The notes under the pieces were generated by a model. The model searched no databases and had not been told where the DNA came from. It worked only from the letters and a program-made list of their open reading frames with translations. A DNA stretch of 64,000 bases from Kiloniellaceae bacterium (lineage in GTDB: Bacteria; Pseudomonadota; Alphaproteobacteria; Kiloniellales; Kiloniellaceae). Numbering within the stretch: the stretch's first letter is position 1; each line of letters opens with the position of its first letter. The stretch is from the NCBI GenBank assembly GCA_021776195.1, contig JAJFGK010000023.1:1-64000 (forward strand), written 5' to 3'. Positions 17,158 to 26,602 of the stretch are shown here, piece by piece. The translations under genes and the position numbers were made by a program.

Positions 17158-18522
17158 TCACGGCTTCGAAGGGTCGGAGCCCGCGGCATCGGATCGAACC
17201 GCCTGTGCGGCGGATTCCCCGCTTTCGGCGTCTTCCGCCTCTTCGGGTATCGCCGCGCCGGCTGGATCGGGAACCGGGCCGCTCTCCGCGGGTGAGGGCG
17301 GTTGAGCACGCGGGTCTATCTCCGCGATCATCGAGGTCATCACCAGCGTCTCGCCGAATGACGCTCGCTCGGTAATGGATGGCAGACTGCGCCGGGTGAT
17401 CCGGAAAAGGGCATAGCCCGCCACGAGGGCGTGAATGCCGGCGGTGAAGATGAAGAGGCCCTGGCCACCGAGCAGCCGCATGAGCGCGGCCGCCAGGAGA
17501 GGGCCGACAACGGCGCCGGCGGCGTAGACCAGCAAGAGCCCGCTCGAGGCTTCGACATAGCCATCGGGCTCGACGAAGTCATTCAAATGAGCGGCGCAGA
17601 GGGCATAGATGGGAAAGGCGAAGGCACCGAAGAGGAAGGCCCCGACAAAGAGCGCCGGCGGCCAATAGTCCTGGGCCGTGACGAGAAACAGCGCCGCGAT
17701 CATCGCGCCGGCACAGGCGACCGCGATGACACGGCGCCGGTCCGTGCGATCGGAAAACCGCCCGAGCGGCCACTGTCCGGCCGCGCCGGCGATCACCACC
17801 AGGCTCATGAAACCCGCCACTCGCGCCGTGTCTCCGGCCTCGCCCTGGGCAAAAACCGGGGCCAGCGACCAAAATGAGCCGTTCGCCAGGCCCACGCCCA
17901 GACATCCCAGCACCCCGACCGGTGACTTGCGAAACAGATAGAGCGGGCGGATGTGCACTGTCGAAAGCGGCGCCGGCGCTTGCGATCCGGTCATGGCGAC
18001 CGGTACCGTCGACAGAGAGATCAGGACCGCCGAAAGCGCGAAGAGGAAAAATGTCGAGGGACTGGCAAGCGTAATCATCATTTGGCCCGCGGTCAGCACG
18101 GTCAAATTGATAATGGTGTAGGCGGAAAAGACGAAGCCGCGATTCTCGTTCGTGGCCCGCTCGTTCAGCCAGCTTTCGATGACGATGTAGAGCGCCGCAT
18201 AGCAAAGACCCGTGGTCATGCGGGCGCCCCACCAGGCAACGCGGCTGTCGAACATGCCATGAACCAGAGTCATGACACAGGCGATCGAGGTGAGGGCGGC
18301 GAAGGTCCTGATGTGACCGACACGCCGCACCGCAAAGGGTGCGAGGATGCAGCCGGCGCCAAAGCCCAGGTAGTAGGCGGCGCCAAGGACCCCGATATCG
18401 AAGGCCGAATAACTCTGCGCCAAGGCGCGGACAGGCAAGAGAACCCCCAACAACCCATTGCCCATCAGCAGGAAGGCGACGCTGAGGAGAAGCGCGGTGA
18501 CGGGGACGAGGGCTAATGGCAT
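17158..18522 (-). CDS. MFS transporter (YcaD-like)
   Basis: About 454 residues with twelve membrane helices and a long acidic, Pro-rich cytoplasmic tail (last 70 residues). The pattern GFGAGCILAPFAVRRVGHIRTF in the first half and GRFSDRTDRRRV after the seventh helix are MFS loop motifs; ESWLNERAT in the middle is typical of the YcaD/UMF group. The ATG at 18522 (MPLALVPVT) begins directly before the first helix; an upstream ATG would add 28 polar residues. Substrate unknown. It converges with terC and lies downstream of groEL beyond a hairpin. Confidence 0.82.
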   Translation of the reverse strand: MPLALVPVTALLLSVAFLLMGNGLLGVLLPVRALAQSYSAFDIGVLGAAYYLGFGAGCILAPFAVRRVGHIRTFAALTSIACVMTLVHGMFDSRVAWWGARMTTGLCYAALYIVIESWLNERATNENRGFVFSAYTIINLTVLTAGQMMITLASPSTFFLFALSAVLISLSTVPVAMTGSQAPAPLSTVHIRPLYLFRKSPVGVLGCLGVGLANGSFWSLAPVFAQGEAGDTARVAGFMSLVVIAGAAGQWPLGRFSDRTDRRRVIAVACAGAMIAALFLVTAQDYWPPALFVGAFLFGAFAFPIYALCAAHLNDFVEPDGYVEASSGLLLVYAAGAVVGPLLAAALMRLLGGQGLFIFTAGIHALVAGYALFRITRRSLPSITERASFGETLVMTSMIAEIDPRAQPPSPAESGPVPDPAGAAIPEEAEDAESGESAAQAVRSDAAGSDPSKP

Positions 18523-18724
18523 GACCAAAGGCTTTCGAAACCGATGCAAGGGAGGAATTGTGACAGAATCTAATCCCCAAGGTACGGGTCTCCGCCAATG
18601 CTTCAAGCTAACAGGCGCGCGCTATCTCGCAATGCCTCACAGAGCTCCGGTCGCGGGCTCCGAAACTAGCATGTCGGTGCGAGTGCGGAACTTCAGCCGG
18701 CTGGTGCGGGCTGTCGTTTGGTAT

Positions 18725-18755
18725 TGCGGCCCGGACCCTGCCAGGGTCCGGGCCG
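18725..18755 (-). terminator. Perfect 15-bp inverted repeat downstream of groEL
   Basis: Fifteen bases, GCGGCCCGGACCCTG, are followed after a single C by their exact reverse complement. It lies 35 bases past the groEL stop codon on the minus strand and is a likely transcription end or 3'-stabilising hairpin. No U-tract follows on either strand, so it is not a textbook intrinsic terminator; Rho may assist. The spacing would suit termination in both directions. Confidence 0.6.
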
Positions 18756-18790
18756 CTTAGGGACTGGTGTTGGAAGACCAGGCGGACGCC

Positions 18791-20455
<1,665 letters not shown>

Positions 20456-20770
20456 TTAGGCGGCTTTCTTGGCCTTCTTTTGATCACGGACGACGCCCAA
20501 GATGTCGGTCTCCTTCATAATGAGGAGATCCTGGCCATCGATCTTGACTTCAGTTCCGGACCACTTACCGAACAACACCCGGTCACCGACCTTGACATCG
20601 AGAAGCTGGATCTCGCCCTGTTCGTCGCGGGCGCCCGGTCCTACCGCTAAGACCTCGCCCTCCATGGGCTTTTCCTTGGCGGTGTCGGGAATAATGATGC
20701 CGCCGGGAGTGGTGTCGTCCTGGTCGATTCGGCTTACGACGACACGGTCATGTAGCGGTCGGAATTTCAT
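20456..20770 (-). CDS. groS: Co-chaperonin GroES
   Basis: A 104-residue co-chaperonin that caps Gro[17 protein letters not shown], the mobile loop [21 protein letters not shown] and the roof segment are all recognisable. AGGGAACGAGTCC precedes the ATG. It is the first gene of a groES-groEL operon, with a CIRCE operator about 45 bases upstream of the start codon. Confidence 0.96.
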   Translation of the reverse strand: MKFRPLHDRVVVSRIDQDDTTPGGIIIPDTAKEKPMEGEVLAVGPGARDEQGEIQLLDVKVGDRVLFGKWSGTEVKIDGQDLLIMKETDILGVVRDQKKAKKAA

Positions 20771-20815
20771 GGACTCGTTCCCTATCTTGCGGTTGCGTTT
20801 ATATCCGAGTTTGTA

Positions 20816-20842
20816 TTGGCACTCATGCTAGGAGAGTGCCAG
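20816..20842. promoter_or_regulatory. CIRCE element (HrcA operator) upstream of groES
   Basis: TTGGCACTC, nine bases, GAGTGCCAG. This is the inverted repeat TTAGCACTC-N9-GAGTGCTAA with a G for A change in each arm, which keep the arms complementary. It lies in the groES leader region, so the operon is expected to be repressed by HrcA and induced by heat or unfolded protein. No hrcA gene lies in the window. Confidence 0.88.
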
Positions 20843-21061
20843 TCAGCAAGCAGTTGGGTGAGAACAATGCCGATACAATCCATTCGATAAACGAAATTTT
20901 ACGATAAATAATATTTGATTTACAAATACGTGAATAGTTTCATAAAGATGGCGGAACCGAACGTTTAGCTCATCTTTCGCCTGGCATCTTGAATCGCACT
21001 TCCAAGCGGACAAATCTTACTTTTGATGGCATTTCCGGAATTGCAATCGAGGATTAGCCGC

Positions 21062-21187
21062 ATGAGCGAAGGATCAGACAGGGCTTGGAAATGGGCTGCT
21101 GATGTCGCGACCGTCGTTGCAGCAGCGGGCTTGATGTTCTGGTTGATCGAATTGATCCAGGGGCCCACCGGTTTAGTGGCTGTGTAA
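21062..21187 (+). CDS. Putative 41-residue single-pass membrane peptide
   Basis: ATG with GAGGA nine bases before it opens a 41-codon frame: a polar start MSEGSDRAWKWAAD, then about 18 hydrophobic residues (VATVVAAAGLMFWLIELI) and a short tail. It is divergent from groES, with an AT-rich 200-base promoter region between. It is not matched to a named family. Short membrane peptides are frequent in heat-shock loci, but real expression is unproven. Confidence 0.45.
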   Translation: MSEGSDRAWKWAADVATVVAAAGLMFWLIELIQGPTGLVAV

Positions 21188-21382
21188 CATGCATCGGCTA
21201 TTTGCCATGATTGTTTGCGGGCTAAATCGCCTCAACTAGGGCTTGCTCCCTCGTTGCAGTCAGGATCAGTTCTCAAGGCAGATATCTTGCATGCGGTGCA
21301 GGCACGGCTTCTCGTCTATGAGCGAGCGGCTCTCGACCGAGACGGGCCAATTGGAAAACGTCCCTCGGAAGGAGTCTAAATC

Positions 21383-21649
21383 ATGACCGCCAACAGCGGC
21401 TCTCCGTCACAAACGACGCACTCTGTCCCTGGCCTGCGCTTGGAAGGTTGGGAGGGCGCACGCCGGCAGCATCGGCTTGCCTGTCAAGGCTTGATCCCTT
21501 GGTGTGTCCACTTTGCACCCAAGTGCCTGGCAGTCGATCAAGCCCTCGGGCCAGAAAAGGCCGCGTTTACCGGCCAACGAATTGCATTCGAGGAAATCCA
21601 GGCGGTCGATAGGCAGCAAGAGAGCCGGTCGCCGGCAGGGTTCACATGA
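21383..21649 (+). CDS. Hypothetical 88-residue protein
   Basis: An open frame with a good ribosome site, GGAAGGAGTCTAAATC before ATG, lying between the membrane peptide and the ClpP-like gene on the same strand. The product has no recognisable domain and no transmembrane segment, with two Cys. Composition is not clearly protein-like, so it may be a spurious or decayed frame. I keep it because of its ribosome site and position. Confidence 0.3.
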   Translation: MTANSGSPSQTTHSVPGLRLEGWEGARRQHRLACQGLIPWCVHFAPKCLAVDQALGPEKAAFTGQRIAFEEIQAVDRQQESRSPAGFT

Positions 21650-21770
21650 CATTCAAAGGCACGGATAACAACTGCTTCGTCGGGATTGGACAATCTGAAG
21701 GCCTTTTCCGTTCGGCGCCGGGTTTGATCTGCGGCGGCCACCTCAATGAAAAGACCACTCAGCGCTGACC

Positions 21771-22379
21771 ATGCTTGTTCCCATAGTCATTGAGAGTACG
21801 GCCCGCGGGGAGCGCGCCTATGACATTTTTTCGCGCCTCCTGGCGGAGCGCATCATTTTCCTGACAGGCCCGGTCGACGACGATGCCGCAAGTCTCGTCT
21901 GCGCCCAGTTGTTGTACCTGGAATCGGAAGCCCCCAATCGGGACATTTACCTCTATATCAACTCGCCGGGTGGTGCCCTTACCGCGGCCTTCGCAGTACA
22001 CGATACGATGCAGTTTGTCCGGCCGCAGGTGGCGACTCTGGTCATCGGACAAGCCCACTCCGTTTCGGCCTTGCTCGCAGCGGCGGGCGAGCCTGGCAAA
22101 CGGCGGGCCTTGCCCAACGCGGGATTCATCCTGCGTCAGCCCATCGGGGCCTATGAAGGTCACGCAACGGACATCGCAATCCATGCTCGTGAGATTCTTG
22201 ACCTGCGGTCGCGTCAGAACCGGCTTCTTGCGAAGCACACGGGACAATCCATCGCGGTGGTCGAGGAGGCCGTCGAGCGCGACCGCTACCTGACTGCGGA
22301 AGAAGCCCAGCGCTTCGGACTTCTGGATATCGTGGTTCATAACCGTGACAGCGAAGCCCACTCGTCAGCAGTTAAGTAA
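21771..22379 (+). CDS. ClpP-family protein with catalytic His replaced by Arg
   Basis: A 202-residue homologue of the ATP-dependent protease subunit Clp[10 protein letters not shown], a GQA-x-S segment, HAREIL and the C-terminal [18 protein letters not shown]. The catalytic triad of ClpP is Ser97-His122-Asp171. Here S97 (GQAHSVSA) and D171 (RDRY) are kept, but the His of the usual IHQP becomes Arg122 (LRQP), and the oxyanion segment GQAASMG is altered. The protein therefore resembles inactive ClpR-type subunits that assemble with an active ClpP. No clpX or clpA lies nearby. It follows the groESL operon on the opposite strand, consistent with an accessory stress island. Confidence 0.85.
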   Translation: MLVPIVIESTARGERAYDIFSRLLAERIIFLTGPVDDDAASLVCAQLLYLESEAPNRDIYLYINSPGGALTAAFAVHDTMQFVRPQVATLVIGQAHSVSALLAAAGEPGKRRALPNAGFILRQPIGAYEGHATDIAIHAREILDLRSRQNRLLAKHTGQSIAVVEEAVERDRYLTAEEAQRFGLLDIVVHNRDSEAHSSAVK

Positions 22380-22607
22380 GGTACATTGCCGCCTAACTGT
22401 CCAAGGAAGAATGAACCTTCGTCCAAATACCGAAACCGATGAACAACGATTTCCTGCCGAAACGGATGCCGCTGCGTTCGGCACAAGCAGGCTTCGGAAA
22501 CTTCGACCCGACTTGATCTGGCCAGCTCCGATCAATGCGATGATTTGTCTGGACCTATGGTTGGAGGATCTGGAAATAGATCTCGGTTGCCCAACGCGGT
22601 CCGGCAT

Positions 22608-23459
22608 TCAAAATGTGACGCTGCGTGACATTTCTCGCAGGCCCTTCAAAGCGGTTTCGTAGAGCTCTTCGTCCTTGTCACCCGGAAAGACGGCATAGGC
22701 CGGATAGAAAAAATCCGGAGCCGGATCGATCCGATGCAACCGACCGTCGGCGAGGTAGCGTTCAGCGACGCGGCGTGGCAAGTACCCGCTTGCGGAGTTC
22801 TCCAGAAGATAGTTGATAGCTAGTGAACCGAGACCGAGCGTGAGTCCGGGCACTACGAGCTCAGGAAAGTTGAGGGTGTGATCCGCGAGGAATTCCGGGC
22901 CCCAGTCTATGAGGACATAGTTGCCCGACATCAGGTCTCGCGAGGAGCCGACGCTGGAGACAAGGACGAGTTGCTCTTCGAAGAGCTTTTCGATTCGGAA
23001 TCCGGGCCTTTGGTCAGGACGATAAAGGACCGCCAAATCTAAAACGCCATCGGCGAGATTTCGCATCAGAATCGCCGAATGGCCAAGATGGGTCCGCAGC
23101 GCCACGTCCTGCCTGGTCTCCCGCATCCAGGTTACCCAGCGCAGAAGATACCCGTCCCAAAGACTGTACTGTCCGCCAATCGCGAAAACACGATCATGAC
23201 CTTCTGGGAGCGCGACTTCGGCGCTGGCCTGAGACCAGATTCTGACAAATGCCTCGGCGTGCTTTTGAAACTGTCGACCGGCAGGTGTCAGCTTGGCACC
23301 GGATTTGCCTCGCTCAAAGAGCGTCCTACCTAAACGCTCCTCAAGAGATTTGATCCGCATGGAAACCGTCGATTGTGTGACGTAGACCTTGTCCGCTGCA
23401 TCGACAAAGCTGCCTTGCTCAACGACAGCGAGGTAGGTACGCACGAGATCGATATCCAT
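22608..23459 (-). CDS. LysR-family transcriptional regulator
   Basis: A 283-residue LysR protein: helix-turn-helix at residues 1-60 (FVDAADKVYVTQSTVSMRIKSLEERLGR) and a two-lobed effector domain. It is closely similar to the LysR at 28828-29727 throughout, sharing LTPAGRQF, IWxxA, GQYSL, DLAVLYRP, DWGPEFLA and SGYLPRR-like blocks, so the two are paralogues. The start MDIDLVR is chosen; a TTG four codons upstream is possible. It is divergent from a coupled pair of small genes across a 120-base gap that holds a palindrome. Confidence 0.92.
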   Translation of the reverse strand: MDIDLVRTYLAVVEQGSFVDAADKVYVTQSTVSMRIKSLEERLGRTLFERGKSGAKLTPAGRQFQKHAEAFVRIWSQASAEVALPEGHDRVFAIGGQYSLWDGYLLRWVTWMRETRQDVALRTHLGHSAILMRNLADGVLDLAVLYRPDQRPGFRIEKLFEEQLVLVSSVGSSRDLMSGNYVLIDWGPEFLADHTLNFPELVVPGLTLGLGSLAINYLLENSASGYLPRRVAERYLADGRLHRIDPAPDFFYPAYAVFPGDKDEELYETALKGLREMSRSVTF

Positions 23460-23470
23460 TATTTCACCCA

Positions 23471-23498
23471 ATCTACCATTCGATTCTCGAATATAGAT
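23471..23498. promoter_or_regulatory. Palindromic candidate LysR operator
   Basis: ATTCGA-TTC-TCGAAT with outer arms ATCTA and TAGAT forms an 11-base inverted repeat between the divergent LysR gene and the small gene pair. LysR regulators commonly bind such dyads near their own promoter. It lies 12 bases upstream of the LysR start. Binding is inferred from position and symmetry only. Confidence 0.5.
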
Positions 23499-23579
23499 GG
23501 CCTGAATAAATCGTTTGTCAATTGTGCGCTGGACTATGAGATAGGACTAGAACGCAAGCAGTTATCAAGGAGCAAGACA

Positions 23580-23738
23580 GTGGACCGGATGATCAGGGCT
23601 TTCTACAAGAAGCGCGGTTGGAAGTACGGTTTGCCTTGGATTCAGGCCAAGCTCGACAGTTACTTGCCCAAACGAAAAAGCCCCGCGACCTTTGCCGTCA
23701 AGCCTGTGCCGGTGAAGAATTCGGACCAACGCAAATGA
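23580..23738 (+). CDS. Small basic protein (52 residues) divergent from LysR
   Basis: GTG start with AAGGAG seven bases upstream; the product is MDRMIRAFYKKRGWKYGLP followed by a Lys/Pro-rich tail, strongly basic and without a membrane segment. It ends in ATGA, overlapping the ATG of the next gene, which indicates translational coupling. No family match that I recognise. An alternative start is the ATG three codons inside. Confidence 0.5.
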   Translation: MDRMIRAFYKKRGWKYGLPWIQAKLDSYLPKRKSPATFAVKPVPVKNSDQRK

Positions 23739-24070
23739 GTGCCGGTAGGCCACGGTTCCCGATATCGTCTTGGTGCCGTAAGGCAAATTTGATCAGCCCG
23801 CTCGCAGTCGGTTTTGGCTCTGTTATCTTGGTCATGGGATCGGCGCAGGTCTCAGCCTCAGAGTTGTGCAACGTCAGCGATACGACGCAAATTCTATTCA
23901 TCGAAGAGGGAGAGCAAAACCGGTCCATCGTTCTGGAGCCGGGCGAGACGATCAAGAATCTTTGCCGAATCGGTTGCAAACTGAAGTCCGAGTTCAGCCG
24001 TGTTTTGGATCTACGGGGCGACGAGAAGGTTCATGTTGGCCACAAAGGGGCATTGAACATAGTCGAGTAG
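23735..24070 (+). CDS. Exported 111-residue protein, coupled to the small basic protein
   Basis: Starts at the ATG of ATGA shared with the upstream stop. Residues 1-42 form a longish signal segment (basic SSWCRKAN, then a hydrophobic stretch ending GSAQVSASEL), and the mature part has ELCNVSDTTQILFI, EPGETIKNLCRIGCKL and KVHVGHKG. Two or three Cys may form a disulfide. I do not recognise a family. Its context (LysR, palindrome, coupled partner) suggests a regulated envelope function. Confidence 0.6.
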   Translation: MSAGRPRFPISSWCRKANLISPLAVGFGSVILVMGSAQVSASELCNVSDTTQILFIEEGEQNRSIVLEPGETIKNLCRIGCKLKSEFSRVLDLRGDEKVHVGHKGALNIVE

Positions 24071-24228
24071 CATGCGTTTTTCAGGGAGGTGCATGCACTT
24101 CGAACTTCCGGATTTCATCGAACTGACGGCCAGCGGCGCCTGAAGTCGCCGATCGGTTCTTGTGTTTACGCACACCCGATCAAGATTCATCCCAAAAGAC
24201 GATACCGCAGTACTGACGCCAAAAGCGC

Positions 24229-24459
24229 TTACTCGGTCCAAGGCGTGCAGTTCGGCGGGCTGGTCCGCTCCTGCGGCACCTTGCAATGACGGACCTGGCC
24301 GGACGCCGTATCGAGCACCCATGAGTTACCCGTCGTCGGCTGCGCCGCCATCTGGTAGGGCCCCGGGCTGGCGGCGCCCACGGGCCCGCGCAAGCCGGAA
24401 TAGGCGAGCAGGCCGGTGGCGATGACGCCTAAAACGATGAACGGCATTAGATTTTTCAT
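24229..24459 (-). CDS. Small exported protein (76 residues)
   Basis: Start MKNLMPFIVLGVIATGLLAYSGL has a hydrophobic leader; GGAG lies eight bases before it. The mature part includes NSWVLDTASGQVRHCKV, a sequence pattern seen in many short proteobacterial exported proteins of unknown role, and a Cys pair (HCKV, NCTP). No functional prediction. It is convergent with the exported 111-residue protein across about 160 bases. Confidence 0.6.
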   Translation of the reverse strand: MKNLMPFIVLGVIATGLLAYSGLRGPVGAASPGPYQMAAQPTTGNSWVLDTASGQVRHCKVPQERTSPPNCTPWTE

Positions 24460-24875
24460 AGCAGACTCCACTGGTAAAATCGGCTGGGCGTGAAATGACC
24501 GGAGTGACGGTCGCGGCGGGTGCCTCCTGATGCAGATCCCGCCGTGGGGTAGACTGTCTGGCGATCTCGTCGTCGAGTCTATCCCAAGCGATCGCTGGAG
24601 TCAGCCTTGCCCGGCTGGTGGCAGGGCGAGACGGTTCGATTGCTCCTGGATCTCCACGGCAACGCCCAGTTCGGACCTGGGCGAATTCGGCCCGCCAGTA
24701 CCAGAGCGCAACGACCCAACCCGCCGAAGCGAAGCGTTGACCCAGGTCAATGGTCGCGTCACGCCGCCGGTACATAGTTCTGGACTGGGTTGACCAGGAG
24801 CGCTCGGCCTCGGATCCGCCGCGGACGAGGCTGGGGCGATGCATCGTTCGTTCAACAAAGGTCACTGTTACTGGC
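24460..24875. other. Intergenic region upstream of the DAACS gene
   Basis: No gene is convincing here. It contains the FNR/FixK-like box at 24737-24750, 126 bases before the symporter start, and the divergent promoter region of the small exported protein. Confidence 0.5.
24737..24750. promoter_or_regulatory. FNR/FixK-like box upstream of the DAACS symporter
   Basis: TTGACCCAGGTCAA is a perfect TTGA-N6-TCAA palindrome (TTGAC-CCAG-GTCAA), the half-site pattern of CRP/FNR-family regulators such as FixK. It lies 126 bases upstream of the ATG of the symporter. Alphaproteobacteria use such boxes for low-oxygen control. Not tested; such a 14-mer can also occur by chance. Confidence 0.4.
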
Positions 24876-26306
24876 ATGGCAATTGGATCCGATACCGCAT
24901 TGGCCGCGGAGGTCTTGCACCCTCGTTCCCTGAAGCATCTCAGAGGGACGCTTCAAGGTCTCGTGCGCGGCCGACTGTGGCTCCAGGTGCTGATCGGCAT
25001 GGTCCTGGGCCTTGCCGTCGGCATCGCGCTCGGACCGACGGCCGGCCTGATCGACCCAAAGATCGCAGCGGTGGGCGCGACTTGGCTCGGTCTTCCCGGG
25101 CAACTGTTTCTGGCCTTGATTCAGATGATCGTCATCCCGCTGGTCTTCGCATCGATCATTCGCGGTTTGGCGGCAACCGAGAACCTGGAACAGCTCCGCT
25201 CGCTCGGCCTGCGGGCCGTGATCTATTTTGTCTGTACCACGACCCTGGCGATCACGATCGGGTTGTGCGTCGCCTTGATCATTCAGCCGGGCGCTTACAT
25301 CGATGCTAGCCTTTTGCAGGCGACCATTCTTCCCCTGTCGGGAACTGTCGAGGCTTCTGGCGCGGGTCCATCGTTCGGCGAACTGCCCCAGAAAATACTG
25401 GCCTTGCTGCCCACCAACCCGCTCAGCTCGATGGTCGAGAACGATATGCTGCGCGTCGTCATATTCGGCGTGGTGGTCGGGGTCGCCCTGGTGATGATGT
25501 CGCCGCTCCAGGCAAGACCCCTCCTGGACCTTCTCGGATCGCTCCAACAGGTCTGCATGACGGTGGTTCGCTGGGCCATGTGGCTCGCGCCGCTGGCGGT
25601 CTTCGGACTGACCGCGCAACTGACCGCCAAGATCGGCCTGGACGCCCTGCTGGGCCTGGCTGTCTACATCGCGACAGTGCTCATCGGGCTGGCCGGAATG
25701 TTCGCGGCCTACCTGGTGATTGTCGCCTTCGTCGCCCGCCGGCAACCCTTCACGTTCGTGGTCTCGGCGCGTGAGGTCCTGCTGCTCGCCTTTTCCACCT
25801 CCAGTTCGGCGGCGGTCATGCCTCTCACCATCAAGACCGCCGAGGAAAAACTCGGCGTCCGGCCCTCGGTCAGCCAGTTCATCATTCCGCTTGGCGCGAC
25901 GATCAACATGGACGGGACGGCACTCTATCAAGGTGTCGCGACGATCTTCCTCGCCCAGGTTTTCGGCGTGGACCTGAGTCTCGGCGCGCTCTTGCTGGTG
26001 ATGATTACCGCCGTGGGCGCGTCGATTGGAACGCCCGCGACGCCTGGTGTCGGGATTGTCATCTTGTCGATGGTCCTTGCCTCTGTCGGCGTGCCGCCGG
26101 CGGGGATTGCTCTTATCATGGGGGTCGATCGCATTCTCGACATGTGCCGGACGACCATCAACGTCACCGGCGACATGGTGGCCGCGCTGGTGATGGATCG
26201 TTGGGTTGGCGCCACCCACCCCGCCCAGCTCGAGTTGGCCGCCGAGGCCGCGCAGGATCATATCCGGGAAAAGACCGGCCAGGACACCTTGATCACGCCG
26301 CATTGA
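24876..26306 (+). CDS. Dicarboxylate/amino-acid:cation symporter (DAACS family)
   Basis: A 476-residue Na+ or H+ coupled transporter of the GltP/DctA type. It has about eight membrane helices and two re-entrant hairpins, with the Ser-rich hairpin AFSTSSSAAVMPLTI, the NMDGTALY cation site and VDRILDMCRTTINVTGD in the last helix, where the Asp/Arg/Thr/Asn residues bind the carboxylate substrate. The ATG at 24876 (MAIGSD) was chosen; longer frames run into a GC-rich leader. Expected to import dicarboxylates or Glu/Asp into the cytoplasm. Confidence 0.9.
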   Translation: MAIGSDTALAAEVLHPRSLKHLRGTLQGLVRGRLWLQVLIGMVLGLAVGIALGPTAGLIDPKIAAVGATWLGLPGQLFLALIQMIVIPLVFASIIRGLAATENLEQLRSLGLRAVIYFVCTTTLAITIGLCVALIIQPGAYIDASLLQATILPLSGTVEASGAGPSFGELPQKILALLPTNPLSSMVENDMLRVVIFGVVVGVALVMMSPLQARPLLDLLGSLQQVCMTVVRWAMWLAPLAVFGLTAQLTAKIGLDALLGLAVYIATVLIGLAGMFAAYLVIVAFVARRQPFTFVVSAREVLLLAFSTSSSAAVMPLTIKTAEEKLGVRPSVSQFIIPLGATINMDGTALYQGVATIFLAQVFGVDLSLGALLLVMITAVGASIGTPATPGVGIVILSMVLASVGVPPAGIALIMGVDRILDMCRTTINVTGDMVAALVMDRWVGATHPAQLELAAEAAQDHIREKTGQDTLITPH

Positions 26307-26602
26307 CGCAACCAACAGCCGAAGACTGCCTGGTCCAAAGGCTGGCCACCTTCGAGATAATCGCAAGCCGACCTGGCCTTGCCGGAATCCATCAATTTTT
26401 TCGGGGTGGGGTCATGTATTGGACCCAAGAATTCGGATCTCGTGGCGCGTGTCGATGCCAGACATCTGCACGGCTTGGCCCTTGCCACCGCGCTGAAGCC
26501 TGAGACAAAGCGGCTTGATTGAAGGCGACAGTCCCATAGATTGTGCCGGTGCAATGCACCAGGCGGGGTGCATCGCCAATCTGGCGCAGTACTAAGGGCC
26601 CG

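Noticed and set aside
22411..22662. Small plus-strand frame between the ClpP-like gene and LysR
   Set aside because: The ribosome-like AAGGAAG lies only one or two bases before the ATG, the product has no recognisable domain, and it overlaps the LysR 3' end.
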